NCBI GenBank assembly: GCA_030670605.1
Contig: DAOVBK010000041.1
Span: 1-9,492, forward strand
Direction: 5' to 3'
Length of the DNA: 9,492 bases
DNA from: Candidatus Stahliibacteriota bacterium
GTDB taxonomy: Bacteria; Hydrothermota; Tepidihabitantia; SM23-42
Shown: positions 5,853-9,492 of the stretch, piece by piece
How the letters are laid out: every line of letters begins with the position of its first letter
Numbering within the stretch: the stretch's first letter is position 1
Translations under genes and position numbers: made by a program
The notes under the pieces: model-generated
Database searches by the model: none
Seen by the model: only the letters and a program-made list of their open reading frames with translations
Told to the model about the DNA's origin: nothing

Positions 5853-7115
5853 ATGCAGTGCTTTGTGATAGAGGGCGGGAAGAAACTCTCTGGTGAAATA
5901 AGGATTTCAGGCGCAAAGAATTCCGCCCTACCAATCATTGCTGCATCTCTTCTCAGCGACAAGCGAGTGGAGTTGGAAAACACACCGGACCTCGTAGACA
6001 TAAGAACAATGATCGAACTTGTGAAACAGCTTGGCACCGAGGTGACATTTCATCGTAATACTTTGACACTGCATACACCTAAGATAAAAAGAGTTGATGC
6101 ACCGTATGATATTGTGAGAAAAATGCGTGCGTCGTACTATGTGCTTGGTGCACTCATTGCCCGCGCGAAAAAGGCAAAGGTCTCAATGCCTGGTGGTTGT
6201 GCAATTGGTCCGCGACCGATTGACCTGCACATCAAAGGTCTCGATGTGCTTGGTGCTGACGTTGAAATCAAGGACGGTTTTATTAATGCGCGGGCTCGTA
6301 AGCTCAAAGGAGCAGCAGTTGACCTTCAGGGTCCAAAAGGAACATCGGTTGGCGCAACGATCAATACCATGTTTGCCGCAGCACGAGCATCAGGTATTAC
6401 GACAATCACACCTGCTGCGTGTGAACCAGAGGTTGTTGACGTCGCCGACTTCTTGAATGCGATGGGCTGCACTATCTCTGGTCAGGGAACGCATACGATC
6501 ACCATCAGAGGTCATGACTATGTGCGTGCAGTACGGTATCGTATTATTCCAGATCGGATTGAATCCGGTACGTTTGCTGTTGCTGCGGTAATAACCCGGG
6601 GCAAGATAACGATGCGAGGCTGTAATCCTGCACACATGACAAGCGTACTGGATAAGCTTGGAGAGATCGGTGCAAAAGTGAATCGCTCAGTAAGCAAACT
6701 GACCATCAGTAGCAGCAGAACACTGCGTCCGGCAAACATCTTTGTTGCTCCGTATCCAGGTTTCCCAACAGATATGCAGGCACAGCTCATGGCACTATTG
6801 TCCATCGTTCCAGGCACCGGCACGATCAAAGAAACCATTTTCCCGAATCGCTTCATGCAAGCAGTTGAGTTGATGAGAATGGGTGCAGATATTACGATCG
6901 AAGGTGATTCTGCAGTGATTAATGGGGTCAAGAGACTATCGGGCGCCCGCGTTATGGCATCTGACTTGAGAGCATCTGCTGCGCTCGTTCTCGCAGGTCT
7001 CGTCGCAAAAGGGAAGACAACAGTCAGCAGGATATACCACCTTGACCGTGGCTACGACCGCTTCGAGCGTAAGCTTGGTAAACTCGGTGCTCGAATAAAG
7101 AGAGTGAACGAATGA
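5853..7115 (+). CDS. murA: UDP-N-acetylglucosamine 1-carboxyvinyltransferase MurA
   Basis: MurA transfers enolpyruvate from phosphoenolpyruvate to UDP-GlcNAc, the first committed step of peptidoglycan synthesis in the cytoplasm. The 420-residue protein has full family length and the two inside-out alpha/beta barrel halves. It shows FVIEGGKKLSGEIRISGAKN (K22, N23), the active-site loop MPGGCAIGPRP with C116 (equivalent of E. coli Cys115, the residue alkylated by fosfomycin), GATINTMFAAA, and PYPGFPTDMQAQ with the conserved D307 (D305 in E. coli). With Cys rather than Asp in the loop, the enzyme is predicted to be fosfomycin-sensitive. The start at 5853 fits the family N-terminus and sits at the predicted transcription start. 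The stop overlaps the ispG ATG in an ATGA motif, suggesting translational coupling. Confidence 0.97.
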   Translation: MQCFVIEGGKKLSGEIRISGAKNSALPIIAASLLSDKRVELENTPDLVDIRTMIELVKQLGTEVTFHRNTLTLHTPKIKRVDAPYDIVRKMRASYYVLGALIARAKKAKVSMPGGCAIGPRPIDLHIKGLDVLGADVEIKDGFINARARKLKGAAVDLQGPKGTSVGATINTMFAAARASGITTITPAACEPEVVDVADFLNAMGCTISGQGTHTITIRGHDYVRAVRYRIIPDRIESGTFAVAAVITRGKITMRGCNPAHMTSVLDKLGEIGAKVNRSVSKLTISSSRTLRPANIFVAPYPGFPTDMQAQLMALLSIVPGTGTIKETIFPNRFMQAVELMRMGADITIEGDSAVINGVKRLSGARVMASDLRASAALVLAGLVAKGKTTVSRIYHLDRGYDRFERKLGKLGARIKRVNE

Positions 7116-8167
7116 GGAAACCAAAGAGGATTGTCGCAGTTGGCCCGGTGAAACTCGGTGGGTTTCATCCTATTGTTGTTCAGTCAATGACAAAGACAAA
7201 AACGCACGATGTATCCAAGACAATCAGGCAGATACGACGTCTGGAGCGTGCCCGTTGTGAGATAGTGCGTGTTGCGGTCGTCAATCGAGATGATGCGGCT
7301 GCTTTGAAAAAGATTAAACAATCCATTGGTATTCCCCTCGTTGCCGACATACACTTTGACTATCGTTTGGCACTGAAGGCAATTGAAGCAGGTGTTGATA
7401 AGATTAGAATTAACCCGGGGAATATTGGTGACGCACGCAAGATTGCGGCAATCACAAAGAGAGCCCAGGACAAAAATATTCCGATTCGTGTCGGCGTGAA
7501 CTCTGGTTCTCTGCCACGGACAGTGCTTATGAAATTCAAGCATCCGACTGCTCGAGCCATTGTTGAGACGGTCAGACGTTGTCTCGATACATTCAGGAGA
7601 AATAGATTCTATAATATCGTCATTTCTGCGAAGGGAGCAGACGTTGGTAGTACAATTGAGGCATATACGATGATCGATAAGAATTTCCAATATCCGCTTC
7701 ATCTTGGCATTACAGAAGCAGGTTTGCCGTTTCGCGGCGGTATCAAGAGCGCAGTTGGATTGGGCATACTTCTGCATCAGGGCATCGGTGATACGATTCG
7801 CGTATCACTCACTGGTGATCCAGTTCTTGAGGTTGTTGCGGCATTCGAGATACTTCATGCACTTGAATTACGCAAAGAGCACCCTGTTTTGATCAGTTGC
7901 CCTATGTGCGGAAGATGTGAGGTTGCGCTTGAAAAAATCGCCCGTAACGTTGATCGTAGACTCGCTCAGTACAATAGAAACATAAAAGTTGCGGTTATGG
8001 GGTGTGTTGTCAATGGTCCGGGCGAGGCTCGCGAGGCTGATTTCGGCATTGCTTGTGGCAAACACCGTGGTATCATTTTTGCGAAAGGAAAGGAGCTCAA
8101 GCGTGTGCGTGAGTCCCAGCTTGTTGATGCACTCTTTGAGGTGATCGATGAAAACATTAATCATTGA
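7112..8167 (+). CDS. ispG: 4-hydroxy-3-methylbut-2-en-1-yl diphosphate synthase IspG (GcpE)
   Basis: IspG is the [4Fe-4S] enzyme that reductively opens methylerythritol cyclodiphosphate to HMBPP in the MEP isoprenoid pathway. The 351-residue protein is the compact two-domain bacterial form. The TIM-barrel half shows PIVVQSMTKTKTHDV (20-34), PLVADIHFDYRLAL (75-88), KIRINPGNIG (97-106) and RVGVNSGSL (126-134). The iron-sulfur half shows SCPMCGRCE with C263 and C266, then GCVVNGPGEARE with C298 and E305, which are the expected three cysteine ligands and one glutamate. A fourth cysteine in CGRCE (C269) is extra. It overlaps murA by 4 bases and the amidotransferase by 20. MurA and IspG feed one process: peptidoglycan export needs an isoprenoid (undecaprenyl) carrier, which may explain the pairing, though this is inference. 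Confidence 0.96.
   Translation: MRKPKRIVAVGPVKLGGFHPIVVQSMTKTKTHDVSKTIRQIRRLERARCEIVRVAVVNRDDAAALKKIKQSIGIPLVADIHFDYRLALKAIEAGVDKIRINPGNIGDARKIAAITKRAQDKNIPIRVGVNSGSLPRTVLMKFKHPTARAIVETVRRCLDTFRRNRFYNIVISAKGADVGSTIEAYTMIDKNFQYPLHLGITEAGLPFRGGIKSAVGLGILLHQGIGDTIRVSLTGDPVLEVVAAFEILHALELRKEHPVLISCPMCGRCEVALEKIARNVDRRLAQYNRNIKVAVMGCVVNGPGEAREADFGIACGKHRGIIFAKGKELKRVRESQLVDALFEVIDENINH
8138..8146 (+). promoter_or_regulatory. Ribosome-binding site for the amidotransferase gene, inside ispG
   Basis: GAGGTGATC is complementary to the usual 3' end of 16S rRNA over nine bases. The GAGG core ends six bases before ATG 8148. It lies inside the last codons of ispG and fixes the start of the next gene, which otherwise overlaps ispG by 20 bases. 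Confidence 0.65.
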
Positions 8168-8753
8168 TAATTATGTACCAAATTCACCACAAACCGAAAA
8201 ACTGTATAATGTGATTTCTGAAGTGACACTTGATGTCGTCGAAATAAAGGACTACTCGACCATGAGCCAGAGCGATGACTTGGCACGTCATGATGTGTTT
8301 ATTCTTTCCGGTTCGCAACGTAAGCTCGCAGAACCAGATACGTTTGTTGAATTCTCGAATGAAGTAGATTTCATTCGACGTACAGAAAAGCCGATCCTCG
8401 GGATTTGCTTTGGGCATCAGCTTATTGCGCAGGCATTTGGTTCAAATGTGAGGTCATCAGGAAAGATGGTCGAAGGCTACTACATGGTGCGTAAGACCAT
8501 AGAGGATGAACTGTTTAAGGGACTTCCGGAAAAATTCTTGGTCATGGAATCACATGAGGAGTACGTGGACGAAGTACCGTATGAATTTGAAAAAATCGCC
8601 GATTCCCCGAATTGCGCGATTGAAACAATGAAACACAGGATGAAACCCATATGTGCAGTGCAGTTTCACACGGAGCGATTTGATGACAAACATCCTGCCG
8701 GTCGTGTTGTGCTGGAGAATTTTTTCAAATTTGCTTCTTTGTTCATTGGATAG
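8148..8753 (+). CDS. Stand-alone class I glutamine amidotransferase (GMP synthase GATase-like)
   Basis: A 201-residue class I (triad) glutamine amidotransferase, the fold that releases ammonia from glutamine for a synthase partner. It begins with TLIIDNY, typical of TrpG and GuaA amidotransferase domains. The nucleophile elbow is GICFGHQLIAQAFG with C87; the triad is completed by H174 and E176 in VQFHTERFD, where most relatives have HPE. The oxyanion segment reads LSGSQ rather than the common SGGP. Size and layout resemble the separate GMP synthase subunit A found in archaea, but no ATP-pyrophosphatase partner is nearby, so the acceptor is unknown; a gamma-glutamyl hydrolase-like peptidase role is possible. 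It starts inside ispG with a strong ribosome-binding site and is probably co-transcribed with murA and ispG. Confidence 0.8.
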   Translation: MKTLIIDNYVPNSPQTEKLYNVISEVTLDVVEIKDYSTMSQSDDLARHDVFILSGSQRKLAEPDTFVEFSNEVDFIRRTEKPILGICFGHQLIAQAFGSNVRSSGKMVEGYYMVRKTIEDELFKGLPEKFLVMESHEEYVDEVPYEFEKIADSPNCAIETMKHRMKPICAVQFHTERFDDKHPAGRVVLENFFKFASLFIG

Positions 8754-8803
8754 TGATGCATATAGCCGTGAGGGCGTGCGGAACAAATGAATACGTAGCA
8801 ATG

Positions 8804-8810
8804 AAAGGAG
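8804..8810 (+). promoter_or_regulatory. Ribosome-binding site of the M24 peptidase gene
   Basis: AAAGGAG lies four bases before ATG 8815, the clearest intergenic Shine-Dalgarno in the window. The 61-base gap after the amidotransferase (8754-8814) shows no terminator and no convincing promoter. Confidence 0.7.
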
Positions 8811-8814
8811 TCGT

Positions 8815-9492
8815 ATGTATAAAGACATAGACAGACTAATGAAAAAAATGAGAATCAGTGCCCTCTATGCTGAAGGAAGTCCAAAGGATGATGCCACAAT
8901 GTACTACTTGCTGAGGGGAGCACACATCACTGCATACTACATAAAGAGACGCGGGAAACAGGCATGTGTTGTTCACTCGCCCATTGAGCGTGAAGTTGCT
9001 GCCCAGACCGGTCATCGCCTCATTAGTACCAATCGCTATGATAGAAGAACCATATTTGGAAAATACCGGGATCCACTCAAAGCACGTGCTGTATTCATCA
9101 ATACGATTCTTAACGATCTAAAGGTGAGAGGGAATGTGGTGTTCTACGGTTCCCGGCACATGGGCAATAGTTATCATCTCATGCGGCATCTCATGCGCAT
9201 GAACCGTAAGGTGAAAATCCACCAGGGCGTTGGCAGAGGTGTTATCAGCTATGCACGGGAAACAAAGGACAAGCATGAGGTTGAACGGATAAAAAGGGCG
9301 CGCAATGGCGTCATCTATGCATTCAATCACATGGTCAATACTGTTCGTACCATGAAGGTGAAGAAAGGTCTCATCATGAAGGACAGAAAGAGGTATTTGC
9401 GCATTACGGATCTTAGATCGATGCTCACGAGTACGTTGTTTGAACAGAACCTTATGAATTCTGGCGGCATGATTGTGGCTCAAGCAAGGGAT
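8815..9492 (+). CDS. M24 family metallopeptidase, Xaa-Pro aminopeptidase-like (3' truncated by window)
   Basis: The frame from ATG 8815 stays open to the last base, giving 226 residues with the rest beyond the window. The N-terminal part looks like a creatinase/prolidase N-domain of about 140 residues (YKDIDRLMKKMRISALYAEG, YYLLRGAHITAYYI, then a GNVVFYGSRHMGNSYHL segment). It is followed by the start of the M24 pita-bread domain with the typical junction ARETKDKHEVERIKRA (about residues 147-162) and the segment NSGGMIVAQARD at the edge, just before the first metal ligand would be expected. Such enzymes remove N-terminal residues preceding proline or split X-Pro dipeptides using two metal ions. 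The metal ligands are not in view, so activity cannot be judged. A well-placed AAAGGAG sets the start. Confidence 0.82.
   Translation, partial: MYKDIDRLMKKMRISALYAEGSPKDDATMYYLLRGAHITAYYIKRRGKQACVVHSPIEREVAAQTGHRLISTNRYDRRTIFGKYRDPLKARAVFINTILNDLKVRGNVVFYGSRHMGNSYHLMRHLMRMNRKVKIHQGVGRGVISYARETKDKHEVERIKRARNGVIYAFNHMVNTVRTMKVKKGLIMKDRKRYLRITDLRSMLTSTLFEQNLMNSGGMIVAQARD

Noticed and set aside
7184..7777. 197-codon open frame on the - strand opposite ispG
   Set aside because: It lies entirely within the well-conserved ispG gene, its protein resembles no family I know, and it is cysteine-rich in a way typical of antisense shadows.
9118..9483. 121-codon open frame on the - strand near the right edge
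   Set aside because: It is antisense to the M24 peptidase frame, which has a ribosome-binding site, recognisable domain order and continues past the window edge.

Overview
The window is a bacterial chromosome segment with base composition a little under half GC by eye. Eleven protein genes all lie on the + strand, packed closely and often overlapping by a few bases. The gene content (IF-2, RbfA, TruB, MurA, and the MEP-pathway enzyme IspG) marks it as Bacteria. The proteins do not match any model organism closely. The mutL-murA gap holds a palindromic repeat whose arms translate to PVRD and SNGV, a type I recall from uncultured candidate-phylum genomes such as WOR-3; that lineage guess is weak.

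Block 1 (1-3801) is the translation and ribosome-maturation operon: infB (3' end only), ylxP (DUF503), rbfA, a DHH-DHHA1 phosphoesterase (nrnA type), truB and ribF. This order is the conserved nusA-infB cluster seen in Firmicutes and many other phyla. The genes overlap by 1 to 44 bases, or are separated by 30 bases before truB, so they are probably one transcript. The rpsO gene that often follows this cluster is absent.

Block 2 (3802-5568) is a 120-base gap with a sigma70-type promoter ending 5 bases before the ATG of mutL, which encodes an endonuclease-type MutL.

Block 3 (5569-5852) is the only large non-coding stretch. It holds a composite repeat of about 225 bases: a perfect 14-bp inverted repeat nested inside an outer 16-bp inverted repeat (15 of 16 matching), both embedded in a degenerate 8-base-periodic array (ATCAG/ACCAG on one side, CTGAT on the other). 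A near-consensus promoter follows directly, with a 6-bp dyad in its spacer, and its -10 box ends 6 bases before the murA ATG.

Block 4 (5853-9492) is murA, ispG, a stand-alone class I glutamine amidotransferase and the first 226 codons of an M24 (Xaa-Pro type) peptidase that runs off the window. The first three are joined by 4- and 20-base overlaps, and the peptidase has its own strong ribosome-binding site.

The genes are mostly housekeeping and I see no defence, phage or CRISPR system. The most unusual parts are the composite repeat, the two promoters that predict leaderless mutL and murA mRNAs, and a RibF whose flavokinase half lacks a normally conserved loop.
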